This document shows positions 17,227 through 24,653 of a stretch of DNA of 64,000 nt, piece by piece. The notes below the pieces were generated by a model. That model did not search any database, was not told the DNA's origin, and saw nothing but the letters and a program-made list of their open reading frames with translations. The DNA is taken from the NCBI RefSeq assembly GCF_000429825.1, contig NZ_AUCP01000001.1, positions 248,001 through 312,000 of the forward strand. Direction: 5' to 3'. Within the stretch, counting starts at the first letter, position 1. Every line of letters begins with the position of its first letter. This DNA is from Cohnella thermotolerans DSM 17683 (GTDB lineage Bacteria; Bacillota; Bacilli; Paenibacillales; Paenibacillaceae). The position numbers were made by a program, and so were the translations under genes.

Positions 17227-17391
17227 TTATTTTATATCCTTGTCCCAATTCGACTTCATTCGCCAGACGAACTTTTTGTCGTGCTCCCTCGTATCCTTGC
17301 GGACGAGATTCGCAACCGCGGCCATGACGAAGCCGATCAGACTGAACAATCCGATCAGCCATACCGCAAGCCAAGCCCACTCTTGATCCAT
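17227..17391 (-). CDS. Small membrane protein, 54 aa
   Basis: MDQEWAWLAVWLIGLFSLIG opens one hydrophobic helix that continues to about residue 28. A basic, charged cytoplasmic tail follows (VRKDTREHDKKFVWRMKSNW). ATG 17391 is preceded by GGGAGG at good spacing. It stands alone upstream of the tRNA-Val gene on the other strand. No family recognised. Confidence 0.6.
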   Translation of the reverse strand: MDQEWAWLAVWLIGLFSLIGFVMAAVANLVRKDTREHDKKFVWRMKSNWDKDIK

Positions 17392-17523
17392 GGCAGACGC
17401 CTCCCGCTCTTGTGCCGATGGTTCATGTTTACGCCCGGCGAACCCCAATCAGCACTCGCGGCAAAGGATACGGAAGCAAAAAATTTGGCGTCGATTGTGC
17501 AAAAAAGGCGGCCCTCTTCTCTG

Positions 17524-17552
17524 TTGACTTCGGGCCGCTCTCTTGGTATTAT
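17524..17552 (+). promoter_or_regulatory. Promoter of the first tRNA-Val gene
   Basis: TTGACT (17524-17529) and TATTAT (17547-17552) have a 17-base spacer, 18 bases before the tRNA. Confidence 0.75.
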
Positions 17553-17570
17553 ACTAAATGTCCTCGATAC

Positions 17571-17646
17571 GATCTGGTAGCTCAGCTGGGAGAGCACTAC
17601 CTTGACAGGGTAGGGGTCACAGGTTCGATCCCTGTCCAGATCACCA
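17571..17646 (+). tRNA. tRNA-Val (anticodon GAC)
   Basis: The 76-nt cloverleaf includes an encoded CCA. The acceptor is GATCTGG/CCAGATC, the D-arm contains AGCTCAGCTGGGAGAGC, the anticodon loop is TTGACAG on a CTACC/GGTAG stem, and the T-arm contains GGTTCGATCC. It differs from the second copy at 19057 only by a compensatory pair at acceptor positions 7 and 66. Confidence 0.97.
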
Positions 17647-17660
17647 TAACGACAATCGTT

Positions 17661-17695
17661 AGAGCCCGTTGGAATGATTTCCAACGGGCTCTTTT
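17661..17695 (+). terminator. Terminator after the first tRNA-Val
   Basis: AGAGCCCGTTGGAA pairs perfectly with TTCCAACGGGCTCT, followed by TTTTTC. Confidence 0.93.
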
Positions 17696-17779
17696 TCATG
17701 GTGCGCCCGAATAAATTCGGACCGGTAAGGGACATTAAGGCTGCCAAGCAAAATGACTCAACAAGAAAGGACGAATACG

Positions 17780-18157
17780 GTGAAAAAAACGGGGCTTCTT
17801 GTTTTAGCCATAGCCTGTTTCTCGCTTGCGTCTCCGCTGGCCGCCATCGCTCACACTTCGCACGGAACAACTGGCTACATTACGACCGGCACCGGCACGA
17901 CGACTTACGGAACGGCCGGCACGGAAACGACAGGCGTTGTCGGACCTTACAGCACGACCTACGGCACGACCGAAGCCGGAGCGTACACGACGAACAACTA
18001 CACCCCCGACGCCCGGAGCGTCGGCAATGTCCGCGCCAACAATTACCGGACGTACGCGACGAACGGCAGAGCCTCCAATTGGGGCTGGCTCGGACTGCTC
18101 GGCCTGATCGGGTTGGCCGGCCTCCGCAGCCGGGACCGGGACCGGGAACGTTCCTGA
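17780..18157 (+). CDS. Secreted WGxxGxxG-CTERM-type anchored protein
   Basis: GTG 17780 was chosen because AAAGGACG lies just before it; an ATG 27 bases upstream has no site. The 125-residue product has a signal peptide ending near AAIA-HT. A low-complexity Thr/Gly/Tyr-rich middle (repeats of TTGTGTTTYGTAGTETTG style) follows. The C-terminus NWGWLGLLGLIGLAGLRSRD plus an Arg cluster has the W-G-x-x-G-x-x-G helix of the WGxxGxxG-CTERM class, a putative sorting or processing tail. Mature function is unknown; it is probably exposed at the surface. It lies alone between the tRNA-Val terminator and its own terminator. Confidence 0.82.
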   Translation: MKKTGLLVLAIACFSLASPLAAIAHTSHGTTGYITTGTGTTTYGTAGTETTGVVGPYSTTYGTTEAGAYTTNNYTPDARSVGNVRANNYRTYATNGRASNWGWLGLLGLIGLAGLRSRDRDRERS

Positions 18158-18177
18158 TCTCCTTCGCTCCGCAACGA

Positions 18178-18225
18178 AAAGATCGTCCCCCCTGCCTGCT
18201 TGGCGGCTATGGACGATCTTTTTTT
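18178..18225 (+). terminator. Terminator after the WGxxGxxG gene
   Basis: AAAGATCGTCC pairs with GGACGATCTTT across a 22-base loop, followed by TTTT. Confidence 0.9.
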
Positions 18226-18281
18226 GATGTATAGATCAACCTTCGAATACCCAAAATGGTGGTTGAAGGAGTGAGAACAAC

Positions 18282-18992
18282 ATGAATAAACGGATCAATG
18301 GATTGTTCAAACGGATGGCGCTGACGGCCGGAGCGGCCCTCGCCATCGCCGGCACGGGTTACGCCGGCTTCGCTTCCGCGGCTGTTGCCGAAGACTCCGC
18401 ACAGACGCATCCGGCGTTCGGCCCGCATCACCATAAGGAACCCGTATGGATCCTCACCGTCGAGGGCAAAGAAGGCAACGCTCCCCTCCTGTCGCTGCTC
18501 AAAATCGACGCCGAAACGCTGGAAAGCCGGCTCCGCTCCGGCGAGTCTCTCGCGGACATCGCGAAGAAGCAAGGCGTGGACAAGATGAAGGTCGTTGATT
18601 TGCTCGTCGCCCAGCAGAACGAGCGCCTGAACGAAGCGGTCAAATCCGGCCAATTGACGGAAGAGCAAGCTTCCAGGTGGAGAAGCGGCTTGCAGGAACG
18701 GACAGAGCGGTTAGTCGAAAAGCACCATTCCTTCGGACAAGGCATGGGGCGCCGCAAAGCGCGATATTTGGAAGATACCGCCCAAGTGCTCGGCATGAGC
18801 CCGAGAAGCTTGCTGGAAGAGTTGAAGAAAGGCAAATCGATCGTGCAAATCGGCAAGGAGAAAGGCATCGCGGAGGACACGATCGTCTCCAAGCTGCTTG
18901 ATAAAGAGAAGGTTCGGATCAAGGAACGGATTCATCGCATCTGGGGCAACACCAGTCAGGTCAAATCGCACGAAAAAAACGATAAAAATTAA
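18282..18992 (+). CDS. Secreted protein with two repeated helical (DUF2680-like) units
   Basis: The 236-residue product has a signal peptide (about 1-36, cleavage near AVA-ED) and a His-rich linker (PHHHKEP). Two related units follow. Unit one contains LLKIDAETLESRLRSGESLA, DIAKKQGV and LLVAQQNERL (about 70-125). Unit two contains VLGMSPRSLLEELKKGKSIV, QIGKEKGI and SKLLDKEKVRIKERI (about 160-215). This alternating pattern occurs in secreted helical proteins of Firmicutes and Actinobacteria without assigned function. ATG 18282 follows GGAGTGAGAAC. The lysine-rich tail (KSHEKNDKN) is probably unstructured. Confidence 0.8.
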   Translation: MNKRINGLFKRMALTAGAALAIAGTGYAGFASAAVAEDSAQTHPAFGPHHHKEPVWILTVEGKEGNAPLLSLLKIDAETLESRLRSGESLADIAKKQGVDKMKVVDLLVAQQNERLNEAVKSGQLTEEQASRWRSGLQERTERLVEKHHSFGQGMGRRKARYLEDTAQVLGMSPRSLLEELKKGKSIVQIGKEKGIAEDTIVSKLLDKEKVRIKERIHRIWGNTSQVKSHEKNDKN

Positions 18993-19002
18993 GACAAAAC
19001 GC

Positions 19003-19031
19003 TTTACAACTCCCGGACAAGCCGCTATAAT
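19003..19031 (+). promoter_or_regulatory. Promoter of the second tRNA-Val gene
   Basis: TTTACA (19003-19008) and a consensus TATAAT (19026-19031) are separated by 17 bases, 25 bases before the tRNA. Confidence 0.85.
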
Positions 19032-19056
19032 AGATCAAGTCGAAAGGATTTCACTT

Positions 19057-19132
19057 GATCTGATAGCTCAGCTGGGAGAGCACTACCTTGACAGGGTAGG
19101 GGTCACAGGTTCGATCCCTGTTCAGATCACCA
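19057..19132 (+). tRNA. tRNA-Val (anticodon GAC), second copy
   Basis: 76 nt with encoded CCA, identical to the copy at 17571 except acceptor position 7 (A for G) and 66 (T for C), so the stem is preserved. The anticodon loop is TTGACAG. Confidence 0.97.
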
Positions 19133-19146
19133 TAACTTATCCAACG

Positions 19147-19174
19147 AACCCTACCGGATGCGGTAGGGTTTTTT
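19147..19174 (+). terminator. Terminator after the second tRNA-Val
   Basis: AACCCTACC pairs with GGTAGGGTT, followed by TTTTC. Confidence 0.92.
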
Positions 19175-19264
19175 CGTGCAACCTTTTCCATAACGGCCTC
19201 GTCTGAGGGGTTGACTGACATGTCGGCAACACACCCGAAGAACAACCGATTGGAGGACGAACGT

Positions 19265-20257
19265 ATGGCCAGAACGAGCAAATCCGCCGCCGCCCTGCTG
19301 CTTGCCGGACTGTCCTGTCTCGTGCTGAGCGGAACCGCGAACGCTTTTACCGACATTCAAAACGATCCGGGGAAGGCGTCGATCCTTGACCTGAAGCAAC
19401 GCGGCATCGTGCATGGCATCGGCAACGGGCAATTCAAGCCGGGCGCGAAGGTTACCGGCGCTTCCGCCGTGACGCTCATCGTCAAGGGACTGGATCTGAA
19501 CATCGACAACATCCGCTTCGTCAAGAAGCCGAAAGCAAGCCAGTATTTCTCGAAAATCAAAGACAACGCGCCCTATGCCTCCGCGTTTATGATCGCGCAA
19601 TTGAACGGCCTGGACATTCCGCGCGATATCGACCCGTCCGCGAACGTCACGCGGGAACAATTCGCGCACTGGCTGTTCCAGGGCATCTCCGCCAAAGGTG
19701 AGTTCGCTTTCACCGAACAGTACATCCTGCTCGCCGATGAGGACAGCGTGACGAAGAACTACATGAACAGCATTCAGAAGCTGCTGATCGCGAATATTGC
19801 CGAGCTGGACGCCAGAGGAAAATTCCGTCCGAAGGAGGCGATCACCCGCAGCGAGGCGGCCGTCCTGCTGGACAGAGCGATCGAATTCGTGGAGAAAACG
19901 AAGCCTATCCCCGTCCCAGATCCGGGCAAAAGCATTCTGAGCGACGTCAAGCTGACATCCGCCCCGCTCGCCGACGGCGTCACCAAAGTAACGCTGACGG
20001 CCACAGCCCCGCATCCCGGCTACGGCATCGAAGTGTCGAACATCTCGTTCATCGGCAGCGCTGCGGTCATCGATTACCGGGTCGTTCAGCCGGACCCCGA
20101 CAAGATGTACCCTCAGCACGTCGCGACGGTCAAGACGGAAACCTATATTCCCGCTTTTTACAAGCCTGTGCTCGGGTCGGCGACGGCATCCGTCGATTCC
20201 GGCGCTTCGACGGATGCCGCCACGGGAGGCTCGACGGGCTTTCCGATCGACGAGTAA
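19265..20257 (+). CDS. Secreted SLH-domain protein with PrcB-like C-terminal domain
   Basis: The 330-residue product has a signal peptide ending near ANA-FT. Three S-layer-homology-type units follow (about 26-75, 85-145 and 150-210), recognisable by GIVHGIGNGQFKPGAKVTGA, DIDPSANVTREQFAHWLFQG and GKFRPKEAITRSEAAVLLDR. SLH units usually bind pyruvylated cell-wall polymer. The C-terminal region (ATAPHPGYGIEVSNISFIGS, then QHVATVKT) resembles the PrcB C-terminal domain, found in protease-complex partners and inhibitors. ATG 19265 follows GGAGG. The natural role is unknown; a wall-anchored protease-interacting protein is the best inference. Confidence 0.85.
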   Translation: MARTSKSAAALLLAGLSCLVLSGTANAFTDIQNDPGKASILDLKQRGIVHGIGNGQFKPGAKVTGASAVTLIVKGLDLNIDNIRFVKKPKASQYFSKIKDNAPYASAFMIAQLNGLDIPRDIDPSANVTREQFAHWLFQGISAKGEFAFTEQYILLADEDSVTKNYMNSIQKLLIANIAELDARGKFRPKEAITRSEAAVLLDRAIEFVEKTKPIPVPDPGKSILSDVKLTSAPLADGVTKVTLTATAPHPGYGIEVSNISFIGSAAVIDYRVVQPDPDKMYPQHVATVKTETYIPAFYKPVLGSATASVDSGASTDAATGGSTGFPIDE

Positions 20258-20277
20258 GCGGGGCGGTTCCCCCGCTT
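20256..20277. terminator. Hairpin overlapping both convergent stop codons
   Basis: AAGCGGGG pairs with CCCCGCTT. The hairpin includes part of the TAA of the SLH gene and the TAA of the radical SAM gene. No T run, so it is a weak terminator or an end-protecting hairpin. Confidence 0.5.
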
Positions 20278-21097
20278 AAGGAGCAAGCGGCGGCGGAGCG
20301 AAGCCTTCCGCGCTGACCGTGACCGCGCCCGGAGGCATGAGGCGCCCGAGCTCGGCCGCGAGCGCCGCCAACGGCTCCGGCCCGTACCATTCGCTCCAGC
20401 CGTTGCGCGCATATAGGCCGCGCATGCCGAGCCGCTCGCTGCGGCGTCCCCCGCTACCGTCGCCGCGGAAATAGTCGTCCACGACGACGCGCGGCACCGC
20501 CGCGGCCAGCTGCGCCGCGAACGCGGGCGTATGCGGCAGCAGCGGCGAGACGGCCGCCTGCGTGGCGACGCCCGCGGCGGCGAGCTCGCGCAGCGCCCGC
20601 AGCCGCGCCGCGAAGGGCGGAGCCGACGGCGTCAGCGCGCGGCGCACGTCGTCGCGATCCGTCTCCACCGTCACGCTGACGCGGACGCGTCCGGCCAGAC
20701 GGCGCAGGACGTCCGCATCGCGGAGCACGAGCGGCCCGCGCGTTTGGAGCAGCACGAAATCCGGCGGTTCCTCCGCCATCGCTTCCAGCAGCCCTCTCGT
20801 AAGCTGCAGCTTCGCTTCGAGAGGCTGATAAGGGTCCGTTGCCGACGAGAAGAAGACGGCGACGGGCCCTTTCGTTTTGGCTCTCGCCAGCTCCCGCTTC
20901 AGCGTCGCCGGGTCGCCCTTCTTGGCTTCAGCCCATTCCCCCCAAGGCTCGGAGCGAAACATCGCGACCGGCAGCCTGCGCACGTAGCAATACGAGCATC
21001 CGTACGAGCAGCCGACGTACGGATTCAATGTATGCGTATAGCCGCTCAGATAGCCGGTTGCCGGCGTCAACCAGCGGATCGGACGGGCAGCGCTCAA
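20276..21097 (-). CDS. Radical SAM protein of the SPL-like (Rv2578c) type
   Basis: The 273-residue protein contains NPYVGCSYGCSYCYVRRLPV with the 4Fe-4S ligating CxxxCxxC (Cys30, Cys34, Cys37). It continues with FFSSATDPYQPLEAKLQLTR and VSVTVETDRDDVRRALTP, the order seen in spore-photoproduct-lyase-like radical SAM proteins of unknown substrate. It is shorter than SplB (about 340) and lacks its conserved C-terminal cysteine, so it is unlikely to be SplB itself. The start is a TTG at 21097 with GGAGGAGGG, 2 bases after the ung stop; the genes are an operon, which hints at DNA repair. Local GC is very high. Confidence 0.88.
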   Translation of the reverse strand: MSAARPIRWLTPATGYLSGYTHTLNPYVGCSYGCSYCYVRRLPVAMFRSEPWGEWAEAKKGDPATLKRELARAKTKGPVAVFFSSATDPYQPLEAKLQLTRGLLEAMAEEPPDFVLLQTRGPLVLRDADVLRRLAGRVRVSVTVETDRDDVRRALTPSAPPFAARLRALRELAAAGVATQAAVSPLLPHTPAFAAQLAAAVPRVVVDDYFRGDGSGGRRSERLGMRGLYARNGWSEWYGPEPLAALAAELGRLMPPGAVTVSAEGFAPPPLAP

Positions 21098-21099
21098 GC

Positions 21100-21831
21100 T
21101 TAAGCCCTCCTCCCGTCCTCGCGCCCGGCGGCGGCTTCCGCCTCGGCCGGATTTCCCAGTTCCGGCACCTGCCAATCGATCTCCGGCAGTCCATGCGCCC
21201 TGAGGAACGCGTTGGCGCGCGAGAACGGCCGGCTGCCGAAGAAGCCGTTATGGGCCGACAACGGGCTCGGATGCGCCGATTCGATGACCAGGTGCCGCTT
21301 CCGGTCGATAAACGCCGCCTTCTCCTGCGCGTTGCGGCCCCACAGAATGAAGACGAGCGGCCGCTCGCGCTCGTTCAGCGCCGCGATCACCGCCGTCGTG
21401 AACGTCTCCCAGCCGAGGCTGCGGTGAGAGTTCGGCTGGCCTTCGCGCACCGTCAACACCGCGTTGAGCAGCAGCACGCCTTGTCTTGCCCAATGCTCCA
21501 GGTAGCCGTGGCTCGGGATCGTGCAGCCGAGATCGTCCCGCAGCTCCTTGTAAATGTTCTGAAGCGAAGGAGGCGTTCGGACGCCCGGCCGGACGGAGAA
21601 GCTGAGCCCGTGCGCCTGCCCCGCTCCGTGATAAGGGTCTTGTCCGAGAATGACGACTTTGGCGTCCTCGTAGGAAGTCAGATGGAGCGCTTGGAAAATA
21701 TGATGCATGTCCGGGTAAATCGTCCGCTCCCGGTATTCGGCGGCCAATTGCCGGCGAAGCTTCTGATAATAAGGCTTCTCCAGCTCCGGCTGGAGAAGCG
21801 GTCCCCAATCGTTGTGAAAAATAACGGCCAT
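21100..21831 (-). CDS. ung: Uracil-DNA glycosylase, family 1
   Basis: The 243-residue base-excision enzyme has the water-activating motif GQDPYHG (63-69, catalytic Asp65), the loop [13 protein letters not shown], and the DNA-intercalating motif [13 protein letters not shown] (from His187). It removes uracil from DNA after cytosine deamination or dUTP incorporation. ATG 21831 follows GGAGGTCTAATCGGC; the longer frame upstream has no site. It is the first gene of a two-gene unit with the radical SAM protein. Confidence 0.97.
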   Translation of the reverse strand: MAVIFHNDWGPLLQPELEKPYYQKLRRQLAAEYRERTIYPDMHHIFQALHLTSYEDAKVVILGQDPYHGAGQAHGLSFSVRPGVRTPPSLQNIYKELRDDLGCTIPSHGYLEHWARQGVLLLNAVLTVREGQPNSHRSLGWETFTTAVIAALNERERPLVFILWGRNAQEKAAFIDRKRHLVIESAHPSPLSAHNGFFGSRPFSRANAFLRAHGLPEIDWQVPELGNPAEAEAAAGREDGRRA

Positions 21832-21936
21832 GCCGATTAGACCTCCATCCATGCAAAAAAGGTTTACAAATGGATCGCTCCCCTTCATTATAACAATGAA
21901 AAGGCAAAGGAACCTAGTCGAAAAGGAGGAAAACCC

Positions 21937-22773
21937 ATGTCATCCGTTTATTGGGACGGGCGCCGGTTCGTCGGCAAGGAGGAGATCCGGATATCCCCCG
22001 ACGACCGGGGCTATTATTTCGGCGATGGCGTCTACGAAGTATTCCGCGTCTACGGCGGCCGTCTTTACGAGCCGAAGGCGCATTTCGACCGCCTCGTCCG
22101 TACGGCGGACGGCTTGCGTCTCAAGCTGCCGCTGTCGGTGGAAGCGATCGAAGAGAACCTCACCCGGCTGATCGCGCACAACCGTTTGTCCGAAGGCACC
22201 GTATACATGCAAATTACCCGCGGGGCGGCGCCGCGAAGCCATCCGTTCCCGCAGGAGGCGGAGCCGGTCGTTCTCGCCTACTGCAACGAAGTGCCGAGGC
22301 CCGCCGCTTCGATGGAAGCCGGCATCAAGGCGATTACCGTCCCGGACATCCGCTGGCTCCGCTGCGACTACAAGACGCTCAACCTGCTCCCCAACGTGCT
22401 CGCGAAGCAGGAAGCGCTCGATGCGGGCGCGCAGGACGCCATCTTGCACCGCGACGGGACGGTGACCGAATGCAGCGCCTCCAATATTATGATCGTGAAG
22501 GACGGAGCGGTCGTCACTCATCCGGCCGATAATTGGATTCTGCACGGCGTCACCCGCGGAGTCGTGCTCCGTCTGGCCCGCGCTTCGGAGATCGAAACGA
22601 TCGAGCGCGCGTTTACGGTCGAAGAGCTGCTGAACGCGGACGAAGCATTCATTACGGGAACGACCGTGGAAGTGACCCCCGTCGTCGCCGTGGACGGACA
22701 AGCTATCGACAACGGATCGCCGGGCCCGGTCACCCGCCGGCTCCAGCGCGAATTCGCGGCCACGATCGGTTAA
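21937..22773 (+). CDS. dat: D-amino acid aminotransferase
   Basis: The 278-residue fold-type IV PLP enzyme has [20 protein letters not shown] at the N-terminus, Schiff-base Lys146 in [16 protein letters not shown], and [13 protein letters not shown] plus [11 protein letters not shown] at the cofactor-phosphate side. It matches Bacillus Dat in length and active-site spacing. Dat interconverts D-alanine and D-glutamate, supplying peptidoglycan precursors. ATG 21937 follows AAAAGGAGGAAAACCC. It is a single gene with its own terminator. Branched-chain aminotransferases share the fold, but the motifs favour D-amino acid specificity. Confidence 0.92.
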   Translation: MSSVYWDGRRFVGKEEIRISPDDRGYYFGDGVYEVFRVYGGRLYEPKAHFDRLVRTADGLRLKLPLSVEAIEENLTRLIAHNRLSEGTVYMQITRGAAPRSHPFPQEAEPVVLAYCNEVPRPAASMEAGIKAITVPDIRWLRCDYKTLNLLPNVLAKQEALDAGAQDAILHRDGTVTECSASNIMIVKDGAVVTHPADNWILHGVTRGVVLRLARASEIETIERAFTVEELLNADEAFITGTTVEVTPVVAVDGQAIDNGSPGPVTRRLQREFAATIG

Positions 22774-22790
22774 TCGGTTATGAAGAGAGA

Positions 22791-22846
22791 AAGGGCCGTT
22801 CCGAGGAAGCGCGGCAAGACGCCTCCTTCGGACAGCCCTTTTTTCT
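22791..22846 (+). terminator. Terminator after dat
   Basis: AAGGGC and GCCCTT close a long imperfect stem (22791-22840) that ends in a run of T. Confidence 0.8.
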
Positions 22847-22874
22847 ATATCCCCTTCGCCTGTCTTCCCGCCGG

Positions 22875-23048
22875 TTAATCGTATGTTTCGATGCTGAAAA
22901 CGACGTATCGGTTCAGATGGTCTCTCTCCACCTCCGCCTTTTCGACGACTCGGCACTCCTGGGATTGAGGGTCTTCGACTACAAAATAGGAACGGTTGTT
23001 GTCGCGGTACAGCCTCTTGGCCAGATCGATGGCATATTGCTTCGTCAT
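22875..23048 (-). CDS. Small hypothetical protein, 57 aa
   Basis: It begins MTKQYAIDLAKRLYRDNNRS and contains YFVVEDPQSQECRVVEKAEV, ending in VVFSIETYD. ATG 23048 follows GGGAGAGGGAGA. It is soluble, mixed-charge and resembles a small alpha-beta domain. No family recognised. It lies 100 bases downstream of the metallophosphoesterase on the same strand and could be cotranscribed. Confidence 0.6.
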   Translation of the reverse strand: MTKQYAIDLAKRLYRDNNRSYFVVEDPQSQECRVVEKAEVERDHLNRYVVFSIETYD

Positions 23049-23147
23049 GCTCTCCCTCTCCCCTTGCATCGAATGGATCCGAGGATAGAATTCAACGATC
23101 GGAAGCCAATTCCTGCCGGCTCGTTCGTGCCAAATTTTTCCCTTCCT

Positions 23148-23660
23148 TCAACCCTGCTCTTCGCTTGCAACGACGGAATCCCGGATTTGCTCGAACGTCA
23201 ACGGCTTGTACGCCCAATGCTCCACGCAGACGTTGAAGTGGTTCTTCCCTTCGTATTTCTGCCCGTGGATATGCCCATGGACATTAACGTAAGGCATGTG
23301 CTTGTTCATGTACATCGGCTCGTGCGAGAGGAAAAAGAACTCCTTGTAGATGATCGGATACTCGCTCACCTCGTCGAAGCCGACCTCCAGCCACCAGCTC
23401 CTCGTCCTCCCGCGATCGTGGTTGCCCAGAATCAGAAACTTGCGTCCGTTCAGCCTGCCGACAATCTCCCTTGTCTTCTCCCGGTTCAGGAACGAGAAAT
23501 CGCCCAGATGGAACACCTGATCGTCCTTTCCGACGACCGAGTTCCAGCTCTCGATCATGGCGAGGTTCATCTCCTCCACGTCCCCGAAAGGCCGGGATTC
23601 GAAATCGATGATGTTCCGGTGGCCGAAATGGTGATCCGATGTAAAAAAGGTTTTGGACAT
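23148..23660 (-). CDS. Calcineurin-like metallophosphoesterase
   Basis: The 170-residue protein has the di-metal motifs in order: TSDHHFGHRN (7-16), HLGDFSFLN (about 51-59), GNHDRGR (about 79), and SHEPMY then VNVHGHIHGQKY near the C-terminus. This short form is common in phage and bacterial genomes as a predicted phosphoesterase. Substrate unknown. ATG 23660 follows AGAGGAGC. Its 5' side (23661-23976) contains only the tRNA-Leu terminator and no other gene. Confidence 0.9.
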   Translation of the reverse strand: MSKTFFTSDHHFGHRNIIDFESRPFGDVEEMNLAMIESWNSVVGKDDQVFHLGDFSFLNREKTREIVGRLNGRKFLILGNHDRGRTRSWWLEVGFDEVSEYPIIYKEFFFLSHEPMYMNKHMPYVNVHGHIHGQKYEGKNHFNVCVEHWAYKPLTFEQIRDSVVASEEQG

Positions 23661-23833
23661 CCGGCTTTGCTCCTCTCATTCGCTTTCTTCGCTGATCGAA
23701 ATCGTCTGTTTACAACTTAACCGATTTGGGCCCGCAACGGAAGTTTTCATCCAGCCCCGGTAACGAAAGAGGCAGTCTCCAAAGTCCGAATGACTTCAGG
23801 GACGGGCAGCGCCGTTCTTCTTGTTTAAACGAA

Positions 23834-23888
23834 AATACCCCGCTTCGTTATTTCCGCCAGCCTGACGAAAAATACGAAGTGGGGTATT
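23834..23888 (-). terminator. Terminator of the tRNA-Leu transcript
   Basis: AATACCCCGCTTCGT pairs with ACGAAGTGGGGTATT (15 bp, one G-U). Read on the minus strand it ends in GGGGTATTTTCGTTT. Confidence 0.85.
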
Positions 23889-23976
23889 GCGTCTCTACTT
23901 TTATGTATCGAATCACTCAAGCGAATGATCGGGCCGTCGGAGTCCAAAGTTGGAACATTCGGCCTAATAATCGAAG

Positions 23977-24065
23977 TGGTGCCGAGGACGGGAATCGAAC
24001 CCGTACGATGGTCACCCATCCCAGGATTTTAAGTCCTGTGCGTCTGCCAGTTCCGCCACCCCGGC
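23977..24065 (-). tRNA. tRNA-Leu (anticodon TAA)
   Basis: 89 nt with encoded CCA and a long variable arm. On the minus strand the acceptor is GCCGGGG/CCTCGGC, the anticodon arm CAGGA-CTTAAAA-TCCTG, and the T-arm contains GGTTCGATTCC. Confidence 0.96.
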
Positions 24066-24156
24066 ACGAAAAAATGCCCTGAAAACTTGACCAATTCTTT
24101 GCGACGACAAGAAAGATCATAACATGTATCCTGGTGTAATGCAACATAGAATGGAA

Positions 24157-24186
24157 GAAAAAAGACGGCCGTCCCCGCGGCCGCCT
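24157..24186 (-). terminator. Terminator behind the chemotaxis-receptor remnant
   Basis: GGCGGCC and GGCCGTC form a 7-bp stem with one mismatch, followed on the minus strand by TTTTTTC. It now also ends transcription from the tRNA-fMet/tRNA-Ile pair. Confidence 0.75.
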
Positions 24187-24211
24187 TCGTTGTTTCCGTT
24201 CGACTCCGACA

Positions 24212-24271
24212 TCAAACTTTAAACTTGCCAATGAGACTTTGCAGCGCTTCCGCCATGCCGGCCAGTCTCGA
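24212..24271 (-). pseudogene. C-terminal tail of a methyl-accepting chemotaxis receptor gene
   Basis: The last 20 codons read SRLAGMAEALQSLIGKFKV then stop, matching the end of many methyl-accepting chemotaxis proteins (pattern LAxMAExLQxLIxKFKV). Upstream the frame turns into unrelated sequence and a tRNA-like fragment. A proper terminator follows the stop, as expected for the original gene's 3' end. Only this tail remains in the interval 24066-24383. Confidence 0.6.
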
Positions 24272-24307
24272 AAATAAAATAAGCACAAGAATCCCAAATC
24301 CGAACAC

Positions 24308-24338
24308 ATCCGGATTCAAATCCTGTGCGTCTGCCAGT
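24308..24338 (-). pseudogene. tRNA-Leu fragment (D-arm to anticodon arm)
   Basis: Eighteen consecutive bases (24321-24338, TCCTGTGCGTCTGCCAGT on the plus strand) are identical to 24034-24051 inside the intact tRNA-Leu. CATCC and GGATT just left of them also match. The acceptor and T arms are missing, so it cannot be functional. Confidence 0.65.
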
Positions 24339-24383
24339 CTATTTAAGCTGGCTTCGCTATGGGAACGCTTGCTTGTCCTCTTG

Positions 24384-24460
24384 TGGTGGGCCCTGAGGGA
24401 CTCGAACCCCCGACCAATCGGTTATGAGCCGACAGCTCTAACCAACTGAGCTAAGGGCCC
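24384..24460 (-). tRNA. tRNA-Ile2 (anticodon CAT, lysidine type)
   Basis: 77 nt with CCA: GGGCCCTTAGCTCAGTTGGT at the 5' end and anticodon arm TCGG-CTCATAA-CCGA. Although the anticodon reads CAT, the 5' GG acceptor and the GGCTCATAACC arm match bacterial Ile2, whose C34 becomes lysidine, rather than elongator Met (GGTTCATACCC). Confidence 0.82.
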
Positions 24461-24478
24461 TCGTTAGGTCTTACGAGG

Positions 24479-24558
<80 letters not shown>

Positions 24559-24596
24559 TCATTCATAGCAAGTATCCTTGAACAGCGACAAGAACT

Positions 24597-24626
24597 AATA
24601 TACTACATAAACAGGCCTATCGTCAA
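24597..24626 (-). promoter_or_regulatory. Promoter of the tRNA-fMet/tRNA-Ile pair
   Basis: On the minus strand TTGACG (24621-24626), 18 bases, TATATT (24597-24602), followed by the tRNA 38 bases downstream. Confidence 0.75.
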
Positions 24627-24653
24627 GGAAGATCTCGAGAAAAGACGTAAAAA

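Noticed and set aside
23726-24082. Plus-strand frame ending GAEDGNRTRTMVTH
   Set aside because: This is the well-known false protein produced by translating the antisense of a tRNA gene (tRNA-Leu).
24212-24315. Minus-strand hydrophobic peptide (FGILVLILF then MAEALQSLIGKFKV) that at first looked like a toxin-like amphipathic peptide
   Set aside because: The C-terminal part matches the end of chemotaxis receptors better, and no ribosome site precedes any start.
24225-24449. Plus-strand frame with RDSNPRPIGYEPTALTN
   Set aside because: Another false protein from antisense tRNA sequence (tRNA-Ile2).
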